A stretch of 64,000 nucleotides of DNA from Mesocentrotus franciscanus (taxonomy: Eukaryota; Echinodermata; Echinoidea; Camarodonta; Strongylocentrotidae): NCBI GenBank assembly GCA_037976565.1, contig CP137679.1, positions 28,269,539-28,333,538 of the forward strand, written 5' to 3'. This document shows, in pieces, positions 1 to 28,489 of the stretch (its first letter is position 1; every line of letters begins with the position of its first letter). Below the pieces are notes generated by a model. That model was not told where the DNA came from. It made no database searches and was given only the letters and a program-made list of their open reading frames with translations. The position numbers and the translations under genes were made by a program.

Positions 1-197
1 ACTTCGGTACTCCATTGTATTTATCTGTAAAAAGTGAGTTGCTAGGTCAGGTTTCATATGGCAAGGTTCAGGGCCAAGAGAAACCACTGTAGTATAAATT
101 TCTGTCTTTTGACGAGGCATTTTATCTTTGTTGTTTATCTGGACCCAGGTGTAGTTTACAGATAGCGAGTAGAATTTATTTTTCTGTACGTAGATGA

Positions 198-345
198 GGA
201 GGCGCAAGTGGTAGAGCAGTGGTCTCGTAACCAGGAGGTCCCGGGTTCGAAACCAAGTCAATACGTTCGCACCCTTTGGTGAGGCCTTAATTCTCATTAC
301 CAAGTCCCTCAGAGAGGACTTAAAGCCGTCAGTCCCCTGGGGTGG
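198..345 (+). mobile_element. tRNA-derived SINE (family S2), head and body
   Basis: A tRNA-like head shows a Pol III A box (TGGTAGAGCAGTGG, about 209-222) and a B box (GGTTCGAAACC, 244-254), followed by a non-tRNA body. The segment GTAACCAGGAGGTCCCGGGTTC is shared, diverged, with the minus-strand copy at 55760-55872, which defines the family. No full cloverleaf forms, so this is a SINE and not a tRNA gene. Confidence 0.7.
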
Positions 346-665
346 TATTCCGATAGCGCGAACTAAGTTAAGCTCAGCTTAACTAGTTCACACTTTTATG
401 GAGTGCCTGCTGCCAACTCATTTTCCCTGTACAGATTTTTTTAATCCTGCAATGAAAAGTGTCCAAAAAAATAATTTTGCAATGAAATGGGAAGAAAAGA
501 TAATATGAGTATGAACTGAATTTCAATAAAGTCTTTGGTAGATTATCTTTGTCATGAATATTGAAGGAGGAAGATGACACCTAGCATTCCATAGAAGTGT
601 GAACTAAAATTCTTGTTTAGTCTGGACTTAGTCCCGGCTTAAGTTAAGAGAATACCACCCCTGGT
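335..665. mobile_element. MITE-like element with inverted ends
   Basis: The left end reads CCTGGGGTGGTATTC and the right end GAATACCACCCCTGG, so the termini are inverted repeats. Subterminal AAGTTAAG and GTTCACAC blocks are also inverted. Nothing coding lies between. It abuts the SINE at 198-345; the superfamily is unassigned. Confidence 0.6.
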
Positions 666-746
666 TGTTAACTTACAAGCATGTACATGCTTACTTTAGC
701 AGTCATGTAAAACAATCATCACCAAACAAATAACATATATGTTACA

Positions 747-951
747 CTGGGTACCAGGAAAAAAATTAATATTTATTTTTCGGGGGCTACTTTTCAAGCT
801 TGCCTGCATAAAAATAACACTCTAAAATTTGTTTTGCATTGAACTCTATGCAAATTTAAGGGGGCTCTTTTCTGATTTTCGGGGGCTCTTTTGGGCATTT
901 CGGGGGCGAATTCGCCCTGAGCCCCCGTGTATTTTTTTCACTCCTGGGTAC
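747..951 (-). mobile_element. hAT-like MITE with 8-bp target duplication
   Basis: CTGGGTAC occurs directly at 747-754 and 944-951 and flanks a 189-bp element. Its ends share a weak inverted repeat (CAGG/GAGTG followed by AAAAAAAT), and the body is rich in GGGGGCTC blocks. A second copy lies inverted at 17738-17925. An 8-bp TSD with a CAG-type terminus is the hAT signature; the family assignment is inference. Confidence 0.65.
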
Positions 952-1514
952 TGAAAAGGCTAATTTCTAAAGTGCATTTAGAAATATAATAAAACAATAC
1001 TGATGTGTGCAATACAAAACAAATTATACAATCATTATAAAAAATAGGAAAGTGCTTTTCCACAGATAATCATGATTTCATATATTAATGCAGGCATTCA
1101 AAAGCTAGTACGACACACTTTTGTTATTTTAAAAAAGTCATATTATATTGTGCATATGAATACATATTTCTAAGACTATTACATGCGCACTTACCATAAA
1201 TACCGCATTTGGCATATTACAGAGGAAATTAAAATGGGATTTTCTGTAGTCAATAGTTGCAAGTGATTACTGGTATGTAGATTTATGCATGCATTTCAAC
1301 AGGCAGACAAATTTGATCAGTCTCAATTTGAGGGTTGGGGATTTGATAATATTTCTAGCATTTCTCATATTACATTGCTGTGATCATATTTCCCAAATGT
1401 AGCCAAAATGGGACCTCTTTGAAATTTATAATTTCATGAAAAAGTATTTTCTCATGAACAAATATGAAATAACGCCACATATAACCAATCAAGGGGGAGC
1501 ATGCAGCCATTATG
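952..1514. other. AT-rich non-coding stretch
   Basis: No splice-flanked exon, repeat unit or RNA gene was recognised. It lies downstream of the last identified exon of the minus-strand C2 gene and may be intronic. Confidence 0.5.
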
Positions 1515-1616
1515 TACAGGTTCCCATAGTATCTTTCATTTCAAGGGTAACAATAACGAAATGTGGCAGTAAGAGATGGGTGGTCTTTCTACACAGGTGG
1601 GTGCTAAAGCAACAGA
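1515..1616. mobile_element. Fragment of 'GGTCTTT...ACAGG' MITE family
   Basis: Contains GTACAGGTTCCC and GGTGGTCTTTCTACACAGG, diverged versions of the blocks repeated at 16968-17153, 17563-17957 and 18550-18720. Confidence 0.5.
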
Positions 1617-1900
1617 ACACAGCCCTAATGTCTTTTGGCAAGACATTTACCTACATTTGCCACTCCATACCCAGGAGAGAAATGGGGGACCTAGTAGGAT
1701 GATACAGCCTGTGTGATAGAAATTGCAATATGACCTCATGGTGACCATATAGTAGGAATACTCCCCAGGGAGTGGAGATGGTACACACTGTGCATGAATG
1801 AATCCGATGACCGGGGTCATAACAATATCTGTAAAGCACTTAGAAACAGTATTCTGTATTAAGCACTATTTAACTCCAGATTTTTAAACATTATTATTAA
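1605..1900 (+). mobile_element. SINE copy (family S3), tRNA head missing
   Basis: The block from TCTTTTGGCAAGACATTTAC through CACTCCATACCCAGG to GGGGACCTAGTAGGA matches, in reverse complement, the SINE at 20340-20620. The 3' part (GTAAAGCACTTAGAAACAGT, then an ATTATTATT-like tail) is typical of the family. No A/B boxes are visible, so the copy is 5'-truncated. Confidence 0.6.
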
Positions 1901-2130
1901 AGCAAGTTCTCTGTAATTGAATAATGGATTAATCAATGCATTAGTCACCCCCCCCCCTAAATAATTCGCAACTTCTACAGTACTTTTAAATGAATGAAAT
2001 GAAATGAATCTAGATGTCTCTGTATTGTAATGGCAACAAGGACTAACAATAGTATCACAACTAGAAAATATATTTTTGCACCATACTTTCTGGTGTGATT
2101 TATTTTGGTAATACTATGTAATCTTCTTAC

Positions 2131-19623
<17,493 letters not shown>

Positions 19624-19689
19624 GTTGAATAGAGCTAAGCACAATCAATCTGCAATTACAAAAATATCAAAGGTATAGATGTAGATGCA

Positions 19690-19850
19690 TTGCCGATGGG
19701 CTGTTGATGTGTTGTTGACAAGAATGCTGCTGTTGCCTTCTGTCCTGTTTTTCCTTTATTTTGAAGATTTGAAGATCATGAATTGTATGATATGCTTCCT
19801 AGTGGTGCATACAGCTAAGAACACTCTATCTGCAAAATTTTATAAAAATA
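19690..19850 (-). pseudogene. Degenerate duplicate of C2-gene exon 1 (5' half)
   Basis: Matches the 5' half of the first coding exon and its upstream acceptor region with many substitutions: CTTCTGTCCTGTTTTTCCTTT against CTTCTGCCTTGTTTCTCC, GAATTGTATGATATGCTTCC against AAATTGTATGATCTGGTTGCC, then AGCTAAGAACACTC...TGCAAAATT against AGCTAAGCACAATC...TGCAATTACA. The reading frame is not kept. Confidence 0.6.
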
Positions 19851-20084
19851 AAAGAAATGTTTATATACAGTTAACTGAATTATTCATACTCCTTGTAAAT
19901 TTGATGTTTTTTGTGTGTTTATCGTAACTCAAGAATGAAAGGTGGATGGGTCAAGTTAGGGCCTTAGTTGAATACTTTTAGATGGAAGCTTTAATATGTC
20001 ACATTCTCAAGAAATATAAATCGGGACAATTTTTCACTGACATAAAAGTTAACAAAACTTGGTAAGGGTATAAACATGAATAAT

Positions 20085-20195
20085 TAAGTGTTGTAGTTGG
20101 GCTATTGCTTGGGATGTTGCTGCTGCTACCCTCTGCCTTGTTCGCCTTTTGATGTAAAGAGTAAGTAATCTATCTGAATAACAAAAATATCAAAA
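20085..20195 (-). pseudogene. Second degenerate duplicate of C2-gene exon 1
   Basis: Shares GATGTTGCTGCTGCTACCCTC, TGCCTTGTTCGCCTTTTGATGT and ACAAAAATATCAAA with the exon and its upstream flank. It is shorter and more diverged than the copy at 19690. Confidence 0.5.
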
Positions 20196-20339
20196 ACATG
20201 TACGCTGTAGACTTTTTATATTAAAGTAGAATACAACTTGTTTTCAAATGTAGTTTATAATAAGACAAAATTTATGTAAGTTGAAATGGATTTGAAATTG
20301 ATTTCATCTTAATATGACTATGAGTGTACAAGTGTTAGT

Positions 20340-20620
20340 TATAATATGGTAAATAGCGCCTAACACTTACTTTATCAGAAGTCTCTAAGCGCTCTACAAT
20401 AATGCAGCATAATTGTCCTGGCTTTAGCAGTGCAGCTGTCACGTGCTCTGCGTTTCAAGGAATAAATTCCTACCAGGTCCCCATTTACTTCACCTGGGTG
20501 GAGTGTGGCAAATGTAAATCAATGTCTTGCCAAAGGACATTAGTGCCGCGGCACTCGAACCGCAGACCTTGTGATTGATAGTCCGGTGAGGGTTTAGAGT
20601 TTAGACACGTGCACGTCTCC
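20340..20620 (-). mobile_element. tRNA-derived SINE (family S3)
   Basis: On the minus strand a B box (GCGGTTCGAGTGCC) and tRNA-like head lie near 20560-20620. The body runs down to GCGCTTAGAGACTTC at about 20370-20385. Other copies are at 1605-1900 and 63430-64000. Confidence 0.75.
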
Positions 20621-21600
20621 CCCTTATTCTTCATGTGCACAAACACTGACACTATATAGCTCCTATGCAAAGTTGAAAGGGGAAAATTAGACTGATGAAT
20701 CAGAAAAAAATCTAATAATGAAGCACTATATACACTGTGGAGGGACTGAAATGTTTCCTGCAATCTGTATCATAGGTATTGTAGGGATTTATTTTGAACT
20801 TCTTAATTAATTTCCTATTCATTTTCTATTCGTATTCATATTCATATTCTCTATTCATATTCATGAGTCATCCCCCATTCACATTCACCCTTTTCATACA
20901 CCACCCTTTCATCTATCTATCTCTCTCCCTGAATGGTTTCAGATGCAGTCAAGCTTAAAGTATAATTTACATCTTCTATGAATATTCAATATATACCTTT
21001 TGTTTATGTTTGAATATTCAAGAACACTTTGTGTTGTTGATTTATACATGTTTGTTACTATATGAATATTAATTGGTTTCTTTCTTATTTGCATGGAATT
21101 TATGCAAATGCTACATGGAATGCAGTTTTACTTTTAGACATTAAAAACCTGGTCAGTTAGCCAGTAGGTATCAACCCGACATCATGTCTCCTGGCCGGCT
21201 GTCTCTGTGTACTTAAGAGTGCTGGGGATTATGTTAGAACCGCCACCCTACACTGTATTATGCTATACCTAGACAGAAATAACTGTCTGGTATGGGTCAT
21301 TCTTTAATAAAACTGACATTTGTCAACATTCCCCATACACATACATATGTATATACATACATATGTATAGAGGCGGTCAGAGGAGGCGGTCAGAGGAGCC
21401 AGATGTAAACCCAGCGGAACAACCGTCGATATCAGAGACTGAAGCTTTCGGTCTATGCTATACTAATCCTAGATCCTATTCCTATACCTACTGCAATTTC
21501 ATTTGCCGAGGCATTAGAAAGTTCTAGACAGAGATGACTAGCTAGACTACATCATTTATAACATAAACTTCCTCAAATTTGAATGATTTTCACCCCATTT
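20621..21600. other. Intergenic stretch without recognised gene
   Basis: Contains CATTCATATT-type simple repeats (20815-20880), an ATACATATGTAT palindromic tract (21338-21370) and a duplicated AGGCGGTCAGAGG (21370-21397). It lies upstream of the C2 gene and could hold its 5'UTR exon or promoter; neither is identifiable. Confidence 0.4.
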
Positions 21601-22033
21601 TCACACACTACTTCCCCCCACTGTATCTCTCGCTTCCCAGCCCGACGTACCTGGCCCATTGACGTGTGTGGCCGTACCGTAGAAACATCTCGCAGCTACA
21701 CATGCACACGTATGGTATGTTATGAATGATAATGCAAAGCAGTGGAGCGAATGATGACTCAAACTAAAAATCGATCTAAATTTTCTTAGACCGGACCATG
21801 ATACAAAAACTGCCACACTCGCTAATTTCCTTTCCGTATTTTTGCAAATATCATACAAGCATCAGTCAAAATAAGATGGAAATATACTCACAAATCGCCG
21901 ACGTAATCCGTAAGTCAGTTTTAGAGAAAACGTCACTTTGAAAATACAAAAGACCGCCATATTCAAACAACGGGAGTGTATGAGTCACTGGGCTGTGTGT
22001 GTACACATGGGGAATCGCGGGTAATAATAACGT

Positions 22034-22880
22034 AAACAAACATTTCGATGGTGGTGATGGGAGGAGTATAAGTAGTGGTGATGGAGGGTAGTGGTGATGA
22101 CCGTGATGGAGGGTAGTAGTGGCGGGTGGTGATGATGGTGGTGGTGGTGGTGGTGGTGGTGGTGTTGGAGGGTGGTGGTGACTGCATGGTGGTGGTGTTG
22201 GAGGGTGGTGATAGTAGTGGTGGTGGTGGGTGGTGGTGGTGGTGGTGGAGGTGTTAGAAGGTGGTGGTATTTGTGGAGGGTGGTGGTGCGGGTAGTATGG
22301 TGGTGGTGGTGGTGGTGGTGGTGGTGGTGGTGGAGATGGTGGAGGTGGTGGAGATGGTGGAGGTGGAAGAGAAGGGTGGTAGAGTGGTCTTCGTGCATGC
22401 GAGCGTTGGAGATCGGTGGAGGAAAACCTGGCCGTAGATGATGGTGGTGGTGGTGGTGAAGGGTGATAGAGGGTAGTGGTGGCGGGTGGTGATGGTAGTG
22501 GTGTTGGAGGATGGTGTTGATGGTGGGTGGTGTTGGTGGTGTTAGAAAGTGGTGGTGGTGGTGGTGGTATTGGTGGAGAGTGGTGGTGCGGGTAGGTGGT
22601 GGTGGTGTTGGAGGTGGTGGTGGAGGAGCTAGGGTGGTATAGAGTACTCTTCGTGCATGCAAGCGTTGGAGATCGGTGGAGGGTGGTGGTTGTGGCGGTG
22701 GTGATTATTATAATGGTGGTGGTATGGTGGAGGTGGTGGTGGTGGTAGAGGAGGTGCGTGGTAGAGTGGTCTTCGTGCATGCGAGCGATGGAGATCGGTG
22801 GAGGGTGGTGGTTGTAGCGGTGGTGATTATTATAATGGTGGTGGTGGCATTGTAGATGGTGGCTATGTTGGATGCATGGT
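22034..22880. repeat. GGT-rich minisatellite with a longer embedded unit
   Basis: Mostly GGT/GTG triplets. A non-triplet module (GTGGTCTTCGTGCATGCGAG, then GGAGATCGGTGGAGG) recurs at about 22386, 22647 and 22767. The last two are followed by the same GTGATTATTATAATGG. It resumes at 25311 after the hAT insertions. Confidence 0.9.
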
Positions 22881-23029
22881 GCTGTTACCAGGGTTGGCAT
22901 ATTTCCCGCTTCGGAGGCTTATTTCCCGGACGCCGGGAAATAAGCGATTTTACCGGTATTTACCGCTTTTTACCGATATTTACATAATAACAATAGTGGT
23001 GAGTATATGGTTGCTCTGTGTGTGTATTA

Positions 23030-23066
<37 letters not shown>

Positions 23067-23263
23067 ATGTAAATCCTGCTCTGTGGGGACATTTGTCGCT
23101 CCACACCAACGCTGTGGGGATATGGTCCAAAGTGTGGATATCCCCACAATGAAAAACCGTCTAAAATCATTGAAAATGGCAAATAATATATGTTAAAAGC
23201 GCCCTCTAGTGACCTATCGGGTATTTTTGTTTTTTGCCCATAATCAATGTGTAGGGTCATAAC

Positions 23264-24565
23264 CAGGGGCGGCGATCCCGGGGGACGGGGACGTCCCCCT
23301 CAATTTTTAAGGGGTCGTCCCCGGAAAATTTGAAAAAGTGCACACAAAAAATGTATAGCAAATACTGACTATAAAGACCGCAACACACTTTTAGGCTCTG
23401 GAGGGCCCAAGAGTGCAGTGTTTAGACAAATAAAAATGCAAAAATCTTCTCGCTCAGGAGCTTCGCTCCCTCGCATAATATCCTTCAAAATTTACATGTA
23501 AATATTGTAGAAATGTGAAATGTGAAAAAGTATATTGCTTGTTTTCTGTTATACTATAGTTTTGCTAAGGAATGTAATTATTTAATACAACAAAACTTCA
23601 AAAACCTGTGAGGGGTAGTCACTTCCGTCACCTTCACCCCTCTCGTTCACTATGCTTCCTCGCACTGGCGTACTGATAGGGGGGCTTGGGGGCAAATGCC
23701 CCCTAATAAAATTCAGACATGGTGTATTTCTAATTCGATATCAGTGATTTACAAATGTTGCTGAAATGGCATGATTTTTCCCTGAGCTTCCGGGGGCTCT
23801 GCCCCCTGGACCCCACTAAGGGCCCTAGACGGCCCTTGGATGCTTATCTGATCGTAATTTAATGCCCAAAACCCCTGAGATTCTTGGGGCTCTGCCCCCT
23901 GGACCCGACTCCAATTAATGCCAGTGTCACAAATAAAGTATCAAAATATGCTCATCTGACCGTAATTAAATGCCTAAAATCCCTGACCTTCCTGGGTCTC
24001 TTCCCCCTAGACCCCACCAAGTGCCTAAGGCGGCCCTGGATGCTGATCTGATCGTAATTTAATGCCCAAAACCCCTGAGATTCTGGGGGCTCTGTCCCCT
24101 CTACCCAACTCCAATTAATGCCAGTGTCACAAATAAGGTATCAAAATATGCTCATCTGACCGTAATTAAATGCCTAAAACCTCTGAGCTTCCGGAGCTCC
24201 ACCCTGGACCCCACCTGGGGCCCTAAGGCAGGGCCCTGGATGCTCATCTGACCGTAATTAAATGCCTGAACCCCCTGAGCTTCATTGGGCTCCGCCCCTT
24301 GTCCCCCGCCGGGGCTTTGCCCTGGACGCCACGCCAATTTACGCTCCACTTGCCTCGCTCGCTTTGCTCTGCCTGATCGTAAATACTTACTTTAGCCCCC
24401 CCCCCCACTTTGAAAAACGTTTCGCGGGGCCTGCATGTAACATGTGGTTACATGCAGTTACATAACAAGTGGTGGTGATGCAGATTTTTTCTGCCCCCAA
24501 AAAAAAAAATGGCTCGTCCCTCGCATTTTGTCCCCCCCGGTCATGAAAAGAAATCGCCGCCCCTG
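23264..24565. mobile_element. Nested hAT-type element
   Basis: Termini CAGGGGCGGCGAT and ATCGCCGCCCCTG are inverted, and GTCATAAC flanks both sides (23256-23263, 24566-24573). It sits wholly inside the hAT element at 22889. The body is GC-rich with CCCCCTGGACCCC blocks and an internal 200-bp tandem repeat; no coding frame was recognised. A partial relative lies at 59305-59475. Confidence 0.85.
23839..24300. repeat. 200-bp tandem repeat inside nested hAT
   Basis: GGATGCT(T/G/C)ATCTGA occurs at 23839, 24039 and 24239, exactly 200 bp apart. Each 200-bp unit is itself two related halves, each carrying CTGA(T/C)CGTAATT(T/A)AATGCC. Confidence 0.85.
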
Positions 24566-24582
24566 GTCATAACGATCAAAGT

Positions 24583-24735
24583 GTATACAGGTAAAAGGTC
24601 CAAAGTGGGGATATGGATGTGGAACGGACAAATGTCCCCCACACAGAAGGATGTACATGTACGCAAATTCCCTCATTGTGGGGACATTTGTCGTTACACA
24701 TCCATATCCCCACTTTGGACCTTTTACCTGTATGC
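24583..24735. repeat. Long hairpin inside outer hAT
   Basis: The arm from about 24583 (ACAGGTAAAAGGTCCAAAGT, GGGGATATGGATGTG, GGACAAATGTCCCC) is inverted at about 24678-24735 around a ~35-base loop. A shortened version of the same words occurs at 23077-23145. Confidence 0.8.
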
Positions 24736-25049
24736 TAGTTTGGGTGTGTACATGTAAATGTATGCACTGTGGATTTTATAAATCTGTTTGTGTGTTTCTA
24801 CCATGAGTGTTGTGCTGCTAATTATTTCAGAACAATATTTTCAGTTGTTGAGGCTAAAAACAAGTAAAATTATTAATAAATAGAGAATTAAAATCATATT
24901 TCCTGTTTTTTTACATATTTACCGGACGGTATTTACCGGTATTTACCGCCGGTAATTACCGCCGGTAAGGATGTGCATGTAGGGTCTTAGATCCGCCGGT
25001 AATTACCGCCACCGGCATTTACCGCCCAACCCTGGCTGTTACTGTAGTA

Positions 25050-25303
25050 CAGGGGCGGATCCAGCCGGCGGCAAGGGAGGGGGCCTAAAAAGGGGCCCAC
25101 TTCGTGCGAAAATTTGAAAATCGTGCCGGTCGATGGGGGGTAGTGAGCAAAACAAAAAAATTTGGCACCCGAAAAGGGTAATTTTTTTCCATCGCCACCC
25201 CTTGGGCGCCAGGGGTAGTGAACACAAATTTTTATTTTTGGCACCCGAAAAAAGGGTGTTTTTACCTGTTTTTTCCTAGGGAAGGCCCCTGGATCCGCCA
25301 CTG
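25050..25303. mobile_element. hAT-type MITE adjacent to the outer hAT
   Basis: Termini CAGGGGCGGATCCAG and CTGGATCCGCCACTG are inverted. CTGTAGTA is duplicated exactly (25042-25049, 25304-25311). The interior repeats GGCACCCGAAAA with AGGGT. It lies only 15 bp from the right end of the hAT element at 22889-25034. Confidence 0.85.
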
Positions 25304-25379
25304 CTGTAGTAGGTGGTGGTGTTATGGTGTTGTTAGTGGTTTGGCATAACAGTGGCGATGGAAGTAGTTTTGCCTAGCC

Positions 25380-26035
25380 AAATTAATCATTGAAGGACAA
25401 CCCGGGTGAAAATACCGACAACATGATGAACACTTTTTCATTAGCTGCCATCAACTATTTTAGGGACTGCTAGGCCTCCACGCACCCCTTCTATTCGACT
25501 ATGCTAATGATGGCTTAAAGCTTGCTCACACCCTAGTAGGTCCATGGACAGAACATGTAAATAATTGTTACCCGTAATATCTCATTGCATAAACAAATTC
25601 TGTTTTAATTTAGAAAGCAGTATTTCAATAGTTTTAAAATGGATGCGTGTACACAAAATTGAGAGAGTTCTTCACGTAAGACGCCATACATTATTGGTGA
25701 TTCGTTATGAGTGACGTCAGTTCAAAAGTTTGTCATGACTTAAATTTGTTTCACTGGTTTTTATTTTCCTGCTGAACTTAATAAGGATTTAATTTCCTTT
25801 CGATAGATTTTGGACGATATAGAAATGGATTTCCATATTGATTTTTTTATTGTTTTAAACTTGTACAAGTTTAATTTCTTTGGAATAAGTTACTTTCAAT
25901 ATAGTTAGGCAAAAGTGTCTTGGGGTGTTATGAGATAAGGTGCGGTTTCCCAAACCTCAATTTCAGAAATTTCTAGGTTTCAAGGACGCCCGCTCGAGGC
26001 GCATTTCCGCGACTGTCAGGACAAGTTTTTTTCTT
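25380..26035. other. Intergenic stretch without recognised feature
   Basis: AT-rich sequence after the minisatellite; no exon, RNA or repeat family was recognised. Confidence 0.45.
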
Positions 26036-26037
26036 CT

Positions 26038-26112
26038 TCTTTTTTCCATTTCTTTTGTTTTCCTGTCATTTCATTTCATTTCATTTCTTTTCTTTTCTTT
26101 TCTTTTCTTTTG
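26038..26112. repeat. Pyrimidine-rich TTTTC/ATTTC repeat
   Basis: Imperfect TCATTTCATTTCATTTC followed by TTTTC units. Confidence 0.85.
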
Positions 26113-26156
26113 TACAGTACTCCAGTACCTACCATCCACCAGAATGGCTATTGTAA

Positions 26157-26455
26157 AGGAGGCGAGTTGGCTCAGTGAGTAAGGCGTCTGCCTGTCGAAC
26201 CAAAGATCTCGGGTTCGAATCCCACCCAGGCAGATGACTGGAGCCTGCGTTGTGTGTTAACGTCTCCCTCCCTTTAGACGCAAGCTATGTTAAGTGGAAA
26301 ACACTCCGTCCCTCGGATAGGACGTTAAATGGAGGCCCCGTGTAGAGGAGAGTCACCACCTTTGCACTGCACTATACGTATAAGAGTAGGGGAAACCCCG
26401 GTGTAGTGGTCCACCTGCACACCCCAGTATACCAGTATACCCAGATGTACCTTGT
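26157..26455 (+). mobile_element. tRNA-derived SINE (family S1), well-preserved copy
   Basis: The head contains an A box (TGGCTCAGTGAGTAAGG) and an intact B box (GGGTTCGAATCCC). The body has TAGACGCAAGC, CTCGGATAGGACGTTAAATG, GTAGAGGAGAGTCACCACC and CCACCTGCACACCCC. It matches the copy at 3257-3585. It lies just before the poly-T that marks the 3' end of a minus-strand LINE. Confidence 0.85.
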
Positions 26456-26499
26456 GGAAGATTAGCCCTATGCTAAACAAGTTATAATCAATACAGCAT

Positions 26500-28385
26500 T
26501 TTTTTTTTTTTTTTATGGTCAGTTTTTATTCTTTTCTCTCTTGAAACAAATTATAATCATAGTACAAATTACAATCATCATATGTAACGCTCACTGCAAA
26601 TGTGATGACATTATAAATCAGTATAAATTTTTGTCTTACAAACGGCTTCAAAAGAAACTTACATAGTTAGTTCCTATACATCATTTTGAAACAAAATTCA
26701 TATTTTCAAAGAAAACATATGCAGTTGTATAATCCAAAAATTTTGTTTTAACAATGTAGCAACTTATACTTCTTTTATACTGTTGTCCTGAGAGAAAAGT
26801 TTTCTCTTTTGTTAACCCTACCCTACCCGACCTCTCCCTTATCCTTATCCCCTCCCCCCTCTTGACCGGTGGACGACTGGCTCTGGGTTCCAATTGTTTG
26901 TCTAATACTCAGGTTTTCCCATTTAGAAAAATGAATAGTGAGAGTTCCCTCATTGCTGCCAATTTCCTTTCTTCTACTTTATCCCCTATTATACTATTCT
27001 TTATTTCATTAAAAGAGGGTGGTTTTTAAGTTCTCTATTTCTATAAATCAGATATTTAACAAGAATTAAAACATGATTCATTAATTGATATTTTCCTTTA
27101 TTTCTCTCCTCTTTCCCATACAGAATTTCCTCCAAACTACAGTTATGTATTTCAAAGTCTAAAAATCTCGTGCACATTCCCCACACTGATTGTGCAAATT
27201 CACAAGTATAGAATAAATGTTTATATGTTTCTTCATCTTTTTCGCAAAATGAGCATAAGTTAGTCGAGACAAGACCAAAACGGAAGAGGTGATGGTTTGT
27301 ATATAATATATTATGTATAAGTTTGAACTGAAACTCTCTTAATCGACTGTTAAGTGTACACTGTCTTAGTCTTAAAAATATGTTTTCTATTTCCTTACAG
27401 GAAAAACCATAGTTCCTTCCAATTCTCTCAAAAACCAAAGGTTTAAAATCATCTTTCTTTATTAATTGTACATAAATTTGTTTTGATTTTAGATCAGCTA
27501 TATTAGTTGTTTTCTTCCCCAAAGTGAAATCAGTTCCAGAATTATTTTTTTCTTCTCCCTTTCTAAAATTATTTTTCCAACAAACTGGTAAACAGGCATA
27601 AAAGTGATTGATCTTTTCAATTTCATTTACTTCAACACCTAAATCGATAAAATGCCTGTCACATTTTAGTTTACCATCGTTTTCCAAAATATGTTTTAAT
27701 TTGTAAATTCCTTTGTCATACAACCTCTTATCGTATATACAACTTCCTTTATATCGAATAAGTTTATTATTAAAATTACCACATCACCAATGTCTATACT
27801 CCTTATATGTCTCGTATTCACCCAATCTTCTAATAAATCCATATAAAATTGTGGAGCTGTCACTTTTAATAAACTTGGTATATAGTCACATGAAAATATC
27901 AAATCTCCACCCACGTGTTCAGTGACAAAGTTAAAATATTGTTTCCATTTCATGTCTTCATCTTTGTTTAGAAGTTTTTGAATCCACATAATTCGCTGCG
28001 ATTTAACTTGTGCAGAAAAATTTAACATCTTTAACCCCCCTTGCTTATAGTCTAAAAACATGGTGTTTCTATTGATTTTATCTGTTTTCCTTTCCATATG
28101 AAATCAAAAGTTAATTCATCCAGTGAATCATAAACCCATTTTGGAACAGGAGTAAGTGACGCCCGATAAAGAACTTTAGAATAAATGTGCACTTTCAATA
28201 GTTGAATCTTACCCATAAGTGTTAAATCCCTTTGCTTCCAAAAATTTAAAAGTGTTTTTATTTTACTTAAGATTTCTTTATAATTTAGATCTTCTTTCTT
28301 GTGTTCATCGAGGGAAAAGAAAATCCTAAAACCTTAAGAAAGTCAACTATTTCGCCAAAAGCAAAATCACAATCTAATCTTTTTT
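26500..28385 (-). mobile_element. L1/Tx1-like LINE, 5'-truncated 3' portion
   Basis: Minus-strand fragment ending in a poly-A (T-run at 26499-26515). From about 28330 downward it encodes the post-RT region: EDLNYKEILSKIKTLL, WKQRDLTLMGKIQLL, FDFIWKGKQ, GGLKMLNFSAQVKSQRIMW, then a zf-RVT-like tail with LREFQFKLIHNILYTN and CSFCEKDEETYKHLFYTC. Several frame changes make it dead. It is the same group as, but diverged from, the plus-strand element at 33342-37066. Confidence 0.85.
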
Positions 28386-28489
28386 CTTGTGCGCAATCGA
28401 TCTAGTAAACTATTCTGAGGCGCAGAGGGATAGAATTAGAATGAGTTACATAGAGAAATGAGAACAAATATGCATAGATGTACATTCAA

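Larger units (their letters stand above)
22889..25034. mobile_element. hAT-type DNA transposon, non-autonomous
   Basis: Termini CAGGGTTGG and CCAACCCTG are inverted, and GCTGTTAC is duplicated exactly on both sides (22881-22888, 25035-25042). An 8-bp TSD with a CAG terminus defines hAT. Subterminal TTTACCGGTATTTACCG motifs occur at both ends (22950-22985 and 24920-25025). No transposase frame. It contains a (GT)n run (23033-23062), a second hAT insertion and a long hairpin. Confidence 0.85.

Noticed and set aside
1..24. Possible exon 7 of the C2 gene (acceptor CACTTTTTACAG at 25-36, minus strand)
   Set aside because: The translation (INTMEYRS) does not fit the expected last C2 strand and the segment runs off the window.
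21140..21420. Solo LTR suggested by TGTTAGAACC and an AATAAA
   Set aside because: No terminal CA, target duplication or primer-binding site could be identified.
21866..22900. 344-residue Pro/His/Thr-rich minus-strand ORF
   Set aside because: It is the translation of the GGT minisatellite; all frames stay open there and no signal other than the repeat is present.
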